In this document: positions 44,749 through 55,722 of the stretch, in pieces
How positions within the stretch are numbered: the stretch's first letter is position 1
Layout: each line of letters begins with the position of its first letter
DNA from: Thelonectria olida
Lineage: Eukaryota > Ascomycota > Sordariomycetes > Hypocreales > Nectriaceae
Length of the DNA stretch: 64,000 bases
Reading direction: 5' to 3'
NCBI GenBank assembly: GCA_020736575.1
Contig: JAGPYM010000001.1
Span: 3,162,001-3,226,000 of the forward strand
Made by a program: the position numbers and the translations under genes
The notes under the pieces: generated by a model
What the model saw: the letters and a program-made list of their open reading frames with translations, nothing else
Database searches by the model: none
Told to the model about the DNA's origin: nothing

Positions 44749-45140
44749 GCAGCAGGGCGATGGAAAGGCTGTTGGTTCCAGCTCTCTTCAGCTTCCTGCA
44801 TAAGTAGTTCCCTATTTATTTATTCCACCAACAAGCATAAATTTCAACACCGAGACTACCAGATGCGGAAATGGCCGAGCCCAATTTTATTTCTTATCTC
44901 AAACGGCCCATTTGCGAGGTTGGGCGCCAAGATCCCATCAGAGAGCTGAGCAATGGAAGCGAGGCAGCCAAGCTCAAAGAACGAATCGGATTATTCCCCT
45001 CTCTCAGATCATGCTCCTCCATGCTCTTCTTTTAAAGCATGATCCTCCTCCCGCCCCCCCACTCCCCTTTCCCCTCAGTTCTCAACGCATCTTTTGTACC
45101 GCCACACTCACTATACCTCCGTATCTGAATCGAAGAAAAG
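44749..45140. other. Intergenic region
   Basis: These 392 bp precede the GPI-type secreted protein gene. They contain a CCCCCC-rich and CT-rich stretch close to the next start codon (about 45,045-45,080), typical of a fungal leader. No gene is supported. Confidence 0.4.
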
Positions 45141-45964
45141 ATGGTTGCCATACACCTTCTTGCTGGCCTGGCTCTCGCAGCCACAGCCGCGGCCGAACCG
45201 CTGGTGACGGCCTGGTTGCCAAATTTGGCTTCCCCATACTTCCGACTGACACTTCTCGGGTCAATCATCAGCTCCAACGAGGACGCAACCACCGTGTCCG
45301 TTCATTGTCCTGCAAGGCCAATCGAGACAACCTACTGCCCCATGTTTAATTACATGACTGTCACGTACGGGCCTTCAACACTGGGGTTCATCTATACCAA
45401 ATACCAATCTGGCAGTGATTCGTATACGGACCTCCGCTTGTAAGTATCTATCCCTGATGGATGAAGCAGCCATGTTGATCGTATTTCAGAATTGAAACTT
45501 TGGGCTGCGTCATGTACCCGTCGAGCGCTGTATGCGTAGATTCATTTACCGATGCCGGAGGCGAAGGGGGTTGGTCGGACATCGGAACCCAAACCTGGAC
45601 AGATCTCGAGAGATACACAGACGTTAACGTCGTCACTATCTCCATTACCGCCGGTGCTGCCAAAGCCACCACCACCGAGTCTGCATCTACCGCCCAGGCG
45701 ACTCCCGGCTCCTCGGGTGCTCTGAGTACTCTTGCACCGACCGCACCCTCCACCACACCCTTGCCAACGCCGGAGACGAGCAGTATCTTTCCAAATGGAA
45801 CTTCTCATACCACCACCAGTGCTTCTCTGACCGAGCCTGAGAGTACTTCCGATGCCGAATCTACTCCTCCTGCGATTACAGCGAATGGTGCGCATTCTCT
45901 GTCAGCTCAGCATCCTGGCATGATTGGCATTGCTGCTATCGTTGCTGCTGTTGTATTCATGTAA
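45141..45964 (+). CDS. GPI-type secreted protein of unknown function
   Basis: Exons 45141-45439 and 45490-45964 (50-nt intron, GTAAGT..TTCAG) encode 257 residues. A signal peptide (MVAIHLLAGLALAATAAAEP) leads a domain of about 150 residues with four or more Cys (VSVHCPARP, TTYCPMFNY, TLGCVMYP, AVCVDS), probably disulphide-bonded, with aromatic-rich strands. Residues about 165-235 are a Ser/Thr/Ala/Pro-rich stalk suited to O-mannosylation. The C-terminus (MIGIAAIVAAVVFM) is a short hydrophobic GPI-type tail. Small Cys-containing GPI proteins of this shape are common in fungal cell walls; I do not recognise a named family. The ATG follows a purine-rich leader and is the only one before the signal peptide. 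Confidence 0.8.
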
Positions 45965-46821
45965 GGATATGCGACCACTCGGGCTGTGAGGGCCCCAATC
46001 AGTGTCGAGGGTTAATAACTAGAGGCTGTGGAAACTACAACTGGATATCACTGATCCGACTTACGTTCTTACTGATCGAAACTTTATGGATCCCATGTAA
46101 AAGCAATGCATACTATTACATAGACTCACTTAGCTAGCTTAGTTTTTAACATATAGCTTAGTTGCAACAATCTACTTGTGACTGATGGCGAGCCTTCGGC
46201 ATCTGGCGTACCTACATCAAACTGGAGATGGAGCAGGTTATTTACAAGAAGTAAACCATGTAAGAGTAAAGAAAGCGAGTCAGGCTGGAACAATGATTAA
46301 AATGGTCTAGTGCAGTATAGTACGGAGGTTAGCCATACGACCTATTTAGATCATACCTGCATGTAGTATAGCTGTACTCAGCAGACTAGTAATACTACTA
46401 AGACCTGGTGCTACATCCGAGACGGAATTACTCAGGCGCCACTCAGTTACTCAGGCACTACTACAGCTTAGCTTAGTCTTGTGCCACGGCCTTGGATCTT
46501 GCCATGTTGGACAGTCCCTCATTGAGTCCTCAACTCCTTGCTGTCTAATTACAATGGATAGGTAAGTAATAGCGCGAGTTTTCTACAGCCATAAAGAGAA
46601 AGACGGCCAGCTAAGGTAATAGCGAAGGAGTCTCATTGCATCTGATGATAGCACATTATATCGTATTTGAATCTTGTTATTGAAACTTGACAAGCTCAAG
46701 GTCCCTAAGTCGGGATACATGACATGTAAGGAGCATTCTACTAACGAGTTAAAACTAACCGCGTTTACTTCCCTTGTCCAAATTGACCTCATGCAATACC
46801 ATAAAAAACAATAGAGAGCTT
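45965..46821. other. AT-rich intergenic region with short repeats
   Basis: These 857 bp are noticeably AT-rich and full of TAG/CTTAG-type words (for example GCTTAGCTTAG near 46,470), with no gene. The character suggests decayed repetitive DNA, possibly mutated by RIP, the fungal repeat-induced C-to-T process. I could not identify the source element. Confidence 0.45.
46428..46462 (+). repeat. Two imperfect 16-bp direct repeats
   Basis: TTACTCAGGCGCCACT (46428-46443) and TTACTCAGGCACTACT (46447-46462) lie almost end to end and differ at two positions, both transitions. They sit in AT-rich non-coding DNA. Confidence 0.7.
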
Positions 46822-48396
46822 CTACCCTGTTCTATAATTCATTCCTTGATCCACAGGCATGAAGGCTTGAGGACTCGGCGAGGGAGTCAAATGAGACGTG
46901 CCGGGGTCATATGGTTCAGGTTGTGCGTGGGGCACGAGTGCCGATCTCTCTTCACCTCTATACTGCTCATACCGTTGTGAGGCTGAGTTCTGACGGCGGT
47001 ATTGGGGAGGCGGGGAGGCTGGTGGGCTGTAGTCTTGAGGTTCGGGTTGCATCATGTTTTGTGTGTCGTTCTCGGGACCAACGCCAGAGTATCCGCTCCC
47101 ATGCCGGTGATGAATAGGCAGGTCGGTTTGGCTCGACTGGTAGCTGACATCCTTCTGGCGGGTCTTGCGACCGACGAAAACCCAGCGCAGACTGCGGCCG
47201 ATGGCCTTGAAGAAATCCCAGACGTTGATGGCATCCCAGATGGCGCCAAACCCTAGGAAGCCTCCACTCGGGCTTTGCGCTTTGTTCTCAGTGTATGGGC
47301 CTCCCGTCGAAGCATCCGGCGCGGGGTAAAAGGTCGGCTTCGCCCCAGGGTGGTATGGCTGATGAGGGAAGGCGTAGAGATGGAAGATGGAGAAGAAAGC
47401 CATCTCAACGCAAAGCAGGAGGTTGGGGATGCCGACTTTGATGTCGCCGTTGGCAAGCTTGCTCTTAGAGTCTGAAGTGTCGACGTTCGAGGTTGCCAGG
47501 GAGATGATGGACGTTTGGACGAGCGAAAGGAAGACGACCAACTTGATGGCGATGAACTTTGTGAGGGGCTTGTACTCGGCGAGAGGCTCCTTGAGCTGGA
47601 GGTAGAACTGGATGAGATGGAGCATAGCTATGGTGAGAGAGATGAGCTCGATGATGGTAACCCAAATGTGGGCGAACGCAGGGCTGTTGGAGCTCTCGCA
47701 GTAGCGGCCGGCCGCCTCGGTGATGATGGAGACAAAGGTCATGATTGTGCGAACGAAACAGTACTGGTAGACGCAGACCCAGATGACGTTGAACCAGGTG
47801 AGACCGGATCGAGGCGTTCGAAAAATTCCACGTTGGCCGCCGGTACAGCGGGAGAGCCAGCCAACGGGGCCGATCCAAGGCTTGATGGGGGTCATTTCGC
47901 GGAAGAAGTTCTTTTGCGAGTGCAGATTGGGGGCGACATAATGGCAGATGAGGGAGAAGAAGGCGGCGAGGGCGACGGCTTCGTAGAGGGACGAGAGGGC
48001 TTCGATGTAGATGGCGTGGGTGTAGAAGCAGATCTGGAGGTAGGACGAGAAGGCGTAGATGGGCACCATGGCGATGATGCGGATGATTCTTGTCTGTCGT
48101 TAGCGATTTGAAACGTGGGTTACGCGGTGATGTTTGTTTTGCTCACTGTCTTTGCTCGCCGGGCTTGGTGTAACTCAAGGCATGTCTGAAGATGAGGTAT
48201 AGGCTGGCGAAGACAGAGACGGCGGTGCCGATGCCTCCGAGAAGGCGGGCGAGCTCATTGAAGGTCAGGTTTCCAACGAGGTTCTCCTGGTTGTCCGGCA
48301 CTGATGAAAGGCTTTTAGCGACTGAAGAAGAGAGGCCCGAGATACACAATACTGACCTGACATGTCCTCCAGCGTGTGGTTGCATTGTGGAGCCAT
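46822..48396 (-). CDS. OST-alpha/TMEM184-like (DUF300) multi-pass membrane protein
   Basis: Exons 48396-48357, 48300-48147 and 48088-46822 encode 486 residues. The N-terminus after splicing (MAPQCNHTLEDMSVPDN) leads into TM1 (LLGGIGTAVSVFASLYLIF), then RIIAMVPIYAFSSYLQI, which spans the second join and is the family hallmark. About seven helices follow, including the conserved YEAVALAAFFSLI and LAIKLVVFLSLVQTSI-like segments. The C-terminal 150 residues are hydrophilic and Pro/Gln/Ser-rich. The family includes metazoan organic solute transporter alpha and TMEM184 proteins, and fungal members are often vacuolar or plasma-membrane proteins of uncertain substrate. The acceptor ending GACAAG was chosen over the nearby GACAG because only it keeps IIRIIAMVP in frame. 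Confidence 0.9.
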
Positions 48397-50309
48397 TGAT
48401 CGAGATGCAACACAGATGGATTGTTTGTTTGTGTTTGTCGGGATGAGGGAGCACCTGGCCGGCCGGGGATGCTTTTACGCTGGCAGAGGAGATTAGTGTC
48501 TCGGTAGACACTTGAGGAACAGGAACTATGCCAGAAGCTGTGAGTGTGACGCCACGTCCCTTAGCGAGCAACGCAAACGAAAGAAATCCGGGATATTTAA
48601 ACTGGCGAGGGAACCACAAACAAAACATCTCAAAAGCGGCAGTGCAGTCGATCCCTCCAAGGGTTCAACCGTTCAAGCTGAGAATTATCGGGACATGCAG
48701 AGTTCAACTCCCGCTCTCTCGCTCGTTTGAGGACCAATGGACACAATGCTATGACGCTGGACCTTCAATGAGCCACGAAATACCGTAGTGAGCTCAGCCC
48801 GCGGCAGGGGTACCGGGGGAGCAGATCAGCCCTACAGCTCCCGTATTTCGTACACCTCTTCGCATGATAGGGCAGACTTCACGCTTAGATAATAGATGAA
48901 ACGGCTTCGCCTGTCAGACTCAGCCCTTGTTACGCGCAATGTTCCCTGCAAACATGCCCACCAAAGATCGGGATATCGGCATCGCGGTCCCCGCAACCCA
49001 CCGACTCGCCGATCATTGAGGCTGTGTTTCCTGACCTTATTTACTGTTCTGGGACACTCATTCGAGCCTAATAAGGTGGTGACGACGACTTTGCTGCTGT
49101 CATTAAAGCTTATCACCATGCGCCCCAACCCTTAATTATTGATTGATTTTCCTCGAATCCAAGGGAGCGCCATCCTTGTCGGTAACTATTCCGAAAATCC
49201 GTCAAAGGCAGCGCTTCACACTCTTCAACCACAGGTCTCAGGCCAGGCGCACGAGTCTGCTAGTTCGGCGTGTACGAAGATAGAACATTGCAAAGAAGAT
49301 AACGTTCTCTAACCATGATAACGTAGGTAGATGGAACAGCGGTTGAGTTCTCGATTTCCTTCGGCAGTTCGGCCCCCTTCAGGTTGCTATTGCTGATGGA
49401 TATGGTGGCAAATGGATCATTCCTCCCTCCACGATCAATCAAGGCACCCCAAAGGGAGCAGTTCTTGAAAGGACAAAAGAGATATCAGGAATAAAACGGG
49501 ATATGGGACCAAGCCTAATCCACAAATTCTACCCCGGCGGTCCAGACAAGATGACAGAAGGCATGAGTTGTCAAGAGATTACAGGTCTCATTGGTCCGTA
49601 TAAGAAGGTTCATGGGTAAAACAAATATCCGGCTTCTTCTTCCTGAATTTCTGCTAACTGCTATCTTCTAGGACCATGGCTCCTTGAAGACCTTTATCCT
49701 CTAGGTACCTGTTGATCGTGACTACGCTTGCTTGTGATATATATTTGGTGGGACTGGCGTAGATCATCTACTTTCCCCAATCCTTGAATATGGTGGCAAA
49801 TCGCTTGCTTGGTGGCGGCTGCTGAGAAAAGACTTGGGTCTCATTGCGGCTGCCCTTTCGCTCTATCTCGCTCATGTTTACTGGGTAGTTTTCCCTGAGG
49901 ATGGAAGCTTTACTCTAAAGCGCATGGTGCCTGGGTTGATGTGATCATGACTTATGGTCTGACCCTTACATACCTCCGAAAGGCCTTGAACATGTCCCTG
50001 TCTGGGAAGATCGAAAAATCTTTTAATTTGAATGCATTGAGCAGCCAGATCGGATGGCAAACCGGTGATGAGGAAGCTAGTGAGTTTGTGAAACGCCTCT
50101 AGCAAACCCCATGGAGCGTCGTACATCACATCACGCCCTGACAGCGTACACGGAGACAAGCAATGAAGAAGAAGAATAAGAAGAAGAAGAAGAGGAATAT
50201 GGCGAGGGCCTGCATAGAAATACTGGGTGAACCTGGATCTTCTTGGCCAAATAGCCTTTATTCCTGCTTGAAAACCCCCCTCTGTGAGAGCTGCTTGGAA
50301 CGCCTTCGA
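48397..50309. other. Gene-poor intergenic region
   Basis: This 1.9-kb stretch holds only short frames. The part near 48,400-48,700 is the likely promoter of the DUF300 gene. A GAA/AAG-rich run lies at about 50,163-50,200. It borders the retroelement fragment to its right and may be partly derived from repeats. No gene is supported. Confidence 0.45.
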
Positions 50310-50642
50310 TTACTCATACCAAAGCCCGCCTAACCGGAGCGACACACGTTCGATCGCTCTGAATGGCCCTGCGAATTGTTGAAATACCTTCTTCGGTACG
50401 GGAGAGTTGATGGAGTATCCTTTGTGGAGTCGTAGATATACGTGGTTGCCTTTGCTGAAGAAGACTGTGTGATGACGTCTGTCGTATTGCCGTTTCATGC
50501 TCATCGATGCCATGGCCATCGCATCGTGCGCCTTGAGCCGGGTTTGTGGTAGGTCTAGGATGTTTAGTAGTTGGTTTGCTAGGATCATACCTACGTTGTT
50601 TGGGGTGAATCCTTTTACTAGCTCGTTCGGGCTCCTTTGTGC
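50310..50642 (-). mobile_element. Ty3/Gypsy-type retrotransposon integrase fragment, degenerate
   Basis: A 110-codon open stretch on the minus strand reads like the end of a Gypsy-class integrase. It contains SPNELVKGFTPN, then AMASMSMKRQYDRRHH, then VYLRLHKGYSIN and QQFAGPFRAIERV, which correspond to the conserved C-terminal GPF/Y module. A stop precedes it and the sequence loses similarity after the module (RLGGLWYE then stop). No reverse transcriptase, RNase H, protease or LTR is visible nearby, so this is a relic rather than an active element. Confidence 0.78.
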
Positions 50643-50650
50643 CTAATCAG

Positions 50651-51036
50651 ATATTGGGTTTCGTTCTTCACTTGTCGCTGTTGGAGGATGTGTTCTGGCT
50701 TTCTATCCGTCAAGGCCATCGACATGTCTGAAGCGAGAGAAGGCCACTCTTCCCCTGCGGAACACCCCACCCCACAAGAGTTCCCTGCAAATCATCTTGC
50801 CTGATGACTCTCTCCATATCCTTTGTAGTGTCTTCTGTGTCTGCTCCTCGATAAGCTTCCGAGTACATTATACAACCCTATCCATCATCCCACCTCCGAT
50901 TGCCCACAAGCAAGCCCGCCTAAGGGCGAGGGAGAATGCGAGAGAAGGCCACTCCGAGGCCTCGCAGGTCTCCCGTAGCATGCTGAGGATGAAATTAGTC
51001 AACTACACAGATTCGGTTATGGGTAGTCAGTCGTAC
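50651..51036. other. Intergenic region with 17-bp direct repeat
   Basis: No gene is seen. The 17-mer GCGAGAGAAGGCCACTC occurs at 50733-50749 and again at 50938-50954, 205 bp apart. The short phrase AAGCCCGCCTAA is also shared between this gap and the retroelement fragment (near 50,322 and 50,911). These echoes suggest decayed repetitive sequence. Confidence 0.5.
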
Positions 51037-53307
51037 CTAGGCTTCGGCGAGGAAACTGGTCATCTGGCAATCTCGTGGTATCTCGATTACTTGCATATAT
51101 GGAAAGCGGAAATGGTCCATGGGAGCATTATTCGGGGAGGAAGTGCTCAAATCCATAACCCTCCCTCTGTTTGTCCGCATCTAAGTAAAGAAGAAGTTAA
51201 TGCCCGACATAGTAGAAAAGAGAGGTTATTTCAGCAAAAGCGATCTGTTCTCACATACCTCCAGGCAAGTCAACCAACCAGAGGGCTGGTTGAGTCGTAT
51301 CTCGACTATACGTTCCCCTCCCGGCCCATCAATAAACTGGTCAGCCACCGAGTTGTGACGTCGACTCCCTCTGTATCTCAGGCCGTACGTGTAACGCCAT
51401 GTATCACCAAATCCGGTATACACAAAGCTGAGACTTTGAATGTACATATAATGATCTGAAAAGCCATAACGCGCAACAACACGAGTCAAGAGAGGTAGCC
51501 AACACCCGTCCGGCCCCCCAAAGTTCATGTTCAGACACATGCTTGAATGCTTCTGTTCGCGGCTTGTCGCCAAAGCTGGAAGGAGTATCACATTGGGCAT
51601 ACTTGGCGGGAAGGGCTGCCAGAGCGGGACCGTCAACTTCTCGTTGCGATCAATCGAAGGCTTTGCCGGAGTAAGAGCGGATAGATCTTGCGATTCGACG
51701 AGCTGAATGGAGATGACTTTACAAGCCTAGTCAAATGTTAGCCAAACGAGTTGTTGAGAGCGATTTCGGAGCCACCCCATACATCAGTTCCGATAACGAG
51801 TCCTGCGGTTCGAGACCCCTGCCTTGGTCTCAGCGTGGCAATTCCAGTGTCGGCCGGGAACGAGCCAAGAATTGCAGCACCCAAGGAAGACAGCTGGGTA
51901 AACTGGGCGTCTGGGAATACATGAAGACCAACTACTCCAGCTGTGGAGCTGACAACCTGCACCGAGATGCTTATGAGCAGGTCCAGAGGTAGCTTTGTTT
52001 CTGTTGCGGGCAGTATAAGGCCAGCGCGCGATAGCTCCGATTCTCCATTCGTAACCAAGACTCTGAAGCCGCAGATGAAGGTAGTGCAGTTGAAAGTCAG
52101 GAATGAGACCGCCAGGTGGCATGTTGTCATGTTACTGTTCTCAGGGAAGAAAATGATGGTTTCGGTGTTGAAGGCGTCACCTTCCTCCGACGCATCGAGG
52201 TTGCCTGCCCGAATGTACGTTTGCATTCGTTTGCCGAGACTGTAAGTGTCGTATGGAGCGAGTGTAAGATCCATGGGCTGATTCGTGGCTGTATCTGGCT
52301 GTTGGAGGAGAGGGATCATACAGCGAGTTACGGCATCAAGCACCCTCCAGATGCGGCGGCGGTTGCGAAGCTGACCCCCTCGCGTTGTGTCGGCCAAAGC
52401 TTGCTTCAGGTCAACATACAACGACCTCCAGTTGGTTTTCTCAAGGTGTGGGTGGCCGCAAGCGAAGAAGCCCATCTCATTTTGAGGTCCAAAGCGAGAG
52501 GCCCAGAAGGTTTGTGGCAGATTGTTCGGATGTGCGAGAATCATCATGGTCCTAGAGGCAAGGCGAAGATTGCAGATGTCACGAGAAGCCATGAACTCTA
52601 GTATTAGGCCGTTTATTTCTCTCGGGAGAGTCGAGAAGCATTCATCGGTGGGATTTGTGGATGGCAACGGAGGAGGGCAGCCCCAGAAGGGGTTGACGGC
52701 CCCTCGATCGGGCAAGTAGGCGAATTCGCGTGATGGCTCGGCCATCAAGAATCCCCAGGATTGAGCTCGTGAGAGTAAAGAGCCAAAGTAGGCTGCTCCA
52801 CCAAAGTCGTGGGCTGGAGCGACGACTCGTTCCCATGGGAGGCAGTAAAGCACATCGAATAGTTTCGCCGCGATACGTGCCGCAGACTGAGTTTCTTGAC
52901 CTGGTTGAGACCTTATCTTGGCTAATAATAGCTGCCAACACTCTTCATGGAACATGAAAGTCCAGTATGATTTGCTCATGTTGAGGAGGTCAAAGTTGAT
53001 GAGGTGGTTTCGATTGTCGAGATATGTCTCATCCGGGTTGCGGCTGGCACGAATACAGTTGGTGAAAAACCCGAGACCAGTCAACGCAGGGTTTTCTCGA
53101 CCTTGTCTCGATTTTACTGAAGTCGAAGCAGTTAGCTCATCCGGCCCATAGATAACATGGCGTGCAGTGAACTCGGGCTAACTCACCTGCGCGGACTTCA
53201 CCAGACCAGTCGAGTCGTGCATCGGGATCGAAACCTACCATGTGACGAGACCTGCAAACCACACCGCACAAGGTGCAGTACCTGCATCGTGGGTCCTGTC
53301 CACTCAT
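51037..53307 (-). CDS. F-box-like protein with N-terminal Cys-rich motif (DUF7600-type)
   Basis: Four exons (53307-53187, 53116-51783, 51726-51259, 51180-51037) encode 688 residues. The N-terminus has a zinc-ribbon-like cluster (CRYCTLCGVVC, residues about 8-18). An F-box follows at about 200-240 (STLPREINGLILEFMASRDI, LRLASRT), suggesting a substrate adaptor of an SCF ubiquitin ligase. The C-terminal half is a beta-rich region ending DQFIDGPGGERI and, after the last splice, TNRGRVMDL, features I associate with a large Sordariomycete F-box family. Without the 56-nt third intron (GTATGG..CTAAC..CTAG) the frame stops after NNSFG and the conserved GPGGERI block is lost. The exact last codons are less certain; the end at TAG 51037 is directly followed by another donor-like GTACG. 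Confidence 0.82.
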
Positions 53308-55722
53308 GGCGAGATGTGAAGTGAGTTGACAAGATTAAATCATGGGCGAAGGGTGAAGAGTGAAGAGGGTGGGAGGAGAGATGGTGGTGAGAGGAAGATA
53401 TCCGTGGATGAGAGCAGAAAGAAGAGAGAAAAGATCAAAGGATGTTTCCAGAGCAGCTGGAAGGCACTCGTTTGGAGATTTTACGCGTCCAGCTGTGCTT
53501 CATCCCTCAAGGGTTGGAAGAAAGACTGCCATTCTCATCCGCCCATTGGGTGGAATCAAAGGGCAACATACCCGCCTCGTCAGATAGCATGCAATCGCGT
53601 GTCTATTTTTCATTTGGAACCTATCATACAGAGCAATACACCGCCCTTTTCGTGAAATCGGATTGGATAGATGGAGAGGCACTGTTTGAGTGTTTGCGCT
53701 GGCATAGAATTTGACCTACATTCCCAATACACCGCGCACATGAGGCTATTACTCACAATTTCGACCAAAAGTATTCCCGCCATCTAGAGGATGTGAATAA
53801 TTGGAATAAAGAAGGTCCTATTTTCGGTCGGGAGTTGCGCTGTCCTGCTAACCCTCCAACGACGTGGTTGGATTCTTCCATCAGCAATTGCGAACGACAT
53901 GAACGGACGAGTTTTCAAGCGTGATGCTTCACGACTAAGACAGAATTTATTCCCAGTGAAAGATTAGCCGTGAAATAGTCGATGAGATGTATTTTCTCGG
54001 CGGCCGTACATGTAATCAAGGAAACAAGATAAGACGACTGCTTGTATCAGTGGGACATTGCAATGGACGTTTGTGTCACTGGAGAGCCAGCAGATGCTCT
54101 GTCCACGATGCCTGCGAGCTTTGTGCCCATGGCTGACGTGTAATTGAAGCAAAAAATGTCCTTTTTTGTTGCAGAAAATTCAAGCAAGCTTCAAAGCAGA
54201 GGAAACGGGAGGCCTCGGTTTGCTATGAAAGAAACAGACTGCAGGCTACCTACGAATAGGCTCTCCCGTCTATGGAGGGAATTGGATTTTTATCCCGGCA
54301 TGTGCCTATGGCCGGGTCTGAGGCAGCAGGTAAGGTGAGAGCGGCACTGCAAAAACAGACGCCAGGCCGTCAATGTCGTCGCTCAAGACTTGATGCTACG
54401 ATGAAACTGTGGCGCATCCATTCTCGATTTCCCCTGATAAAACGCCTTGTGAATTGTCCGTTTTCATTGGTGTTTGCGTGTAATCCGGAGAGGACTGTGA
54501 CTCCCATCGGCGGGGGGCCCAGCGCGATGGTGGCTGAGTCGCTAAGCCGCCGGCCCGTGAATGGCGCCCTTTTGATGCTGTGCTGCTGCCCACGAACGGC
54601 GATGCCGATTGTGGGGGAGGGTGCATGCAGATGTGATGTCAATCAGCAACGGCGAGGATGCAGGCAAGGCAGTAGTTTGAGATGATTGCACGATGCTGCC
54701 AATCGAGGGGGGGGGGGGGGTTCCCGATGTTTACGAGACGCGGTGGCTGTTGCGGCTGTTGCAATGCAATGCGAACAACCCGACCAAACATGCTGTATCT
54801 CTCGAAACAACAGGCACGTGCAGACGAACGACACGAGATATCATCCATGGCTGGGAAGACATATCGAGGCCGCGCCCTTCGTTATGGATGACACCCACAA
54901 ATGATTACAGTGGCACAGACACACAAAGATGCATTGCCAACGCACAACAACTCGACAGGAAACCTGGAGAGTCGACAGCTCGTGCATTTACGAAGCAAGA
55001 GCAGGCAGTGTGAGACGCAATGACATGCAGGCGACGCAAGTTCCAAAAAACTCGGCCACAAGGCGGCCAGGCCTCCTCCCTCCATCTCCTCCATCCGTCT
55101 CGGCCATTGACGAGTGAGCATGGCTGCCGCCTAATCCCTGAGGAGTCGGGGTCCGCATCCGTCTCCATATTTGCAGCTGATGCCTGGATCGTGTCCGTCC
55201 TCTCACCACACCATTCCTCCAAGCGTCGTCAGGCAAACACGACGATTCCCAAACAAGACGCCGACACGACCGAGCGAACCAAACCGACCATCAGTCTCCC
55301 CCCGGAGCCCCTCCAGAGCCCCCAAGGGACCCCCGGTGAGTCAGTCCGCGACCCATGTCAACCATGTCAACAACCCCTCCAAGCTGTGCCTCGTAGGGCT
55401 GGATGCCTCTCTCCGCTGCACACCTTCCGAGTTGGGTCCGCATGAGGTGCATGTGTGCATGCGAAGGGAGCCAGTCTCACGTAACCGCCTCGTCTGCAAG
55501 GTAAGATATATAAACCCTTTCCCGTCTCGTTGTTTCCCAACTCTCCCTCCTTCATCACACTTGCGCTGGCAGTTCTGGGCATTGTTTTCCCTTTCCCTTG
55601 GCCGTCTTCCAGTCTTTTGATCCTGCATCCTCTTGTTTCTAACCTCAACTCCCAGCGTTAACAGGGCCCAACTCATGATCGCCCTCTTGAGCCTCCTCAC
55701 CTCCCAATCAAACGCCCTCAAC
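53308..55722. other. Intergenic region before the AAA ATPase gene
   Basis: This 2.4-kb gap between divergent genes carries only short overlapping frames with no recognisable product. It contains a run of 14 G at 54707-54720 and, near the right end, a TATA element and a CT-rich leader. No RNA gene is evident. Confidence 0.45.
55507..55514 (+). promoter_or_regulatory. Putative TATA box
   Basis: TATATAAA lies about 170 nt before the ATG at 55675 and about 210 nt before the ATG at 55723. It is the clearest TATA element in this gap and probably directs the BCS1-like gene, with a leader of roughly 130-180 nt. Confidence 0.5.

Noticed and set aside
50643..50710. Chromodomain-like reading (PEHILQQR, YLIRHKG) beside the integrase fragment
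   Set aside because: It lies in a different frame and on the wrong side of the integrase module for a Gypsy polyprotein, so it is probably coincidental.
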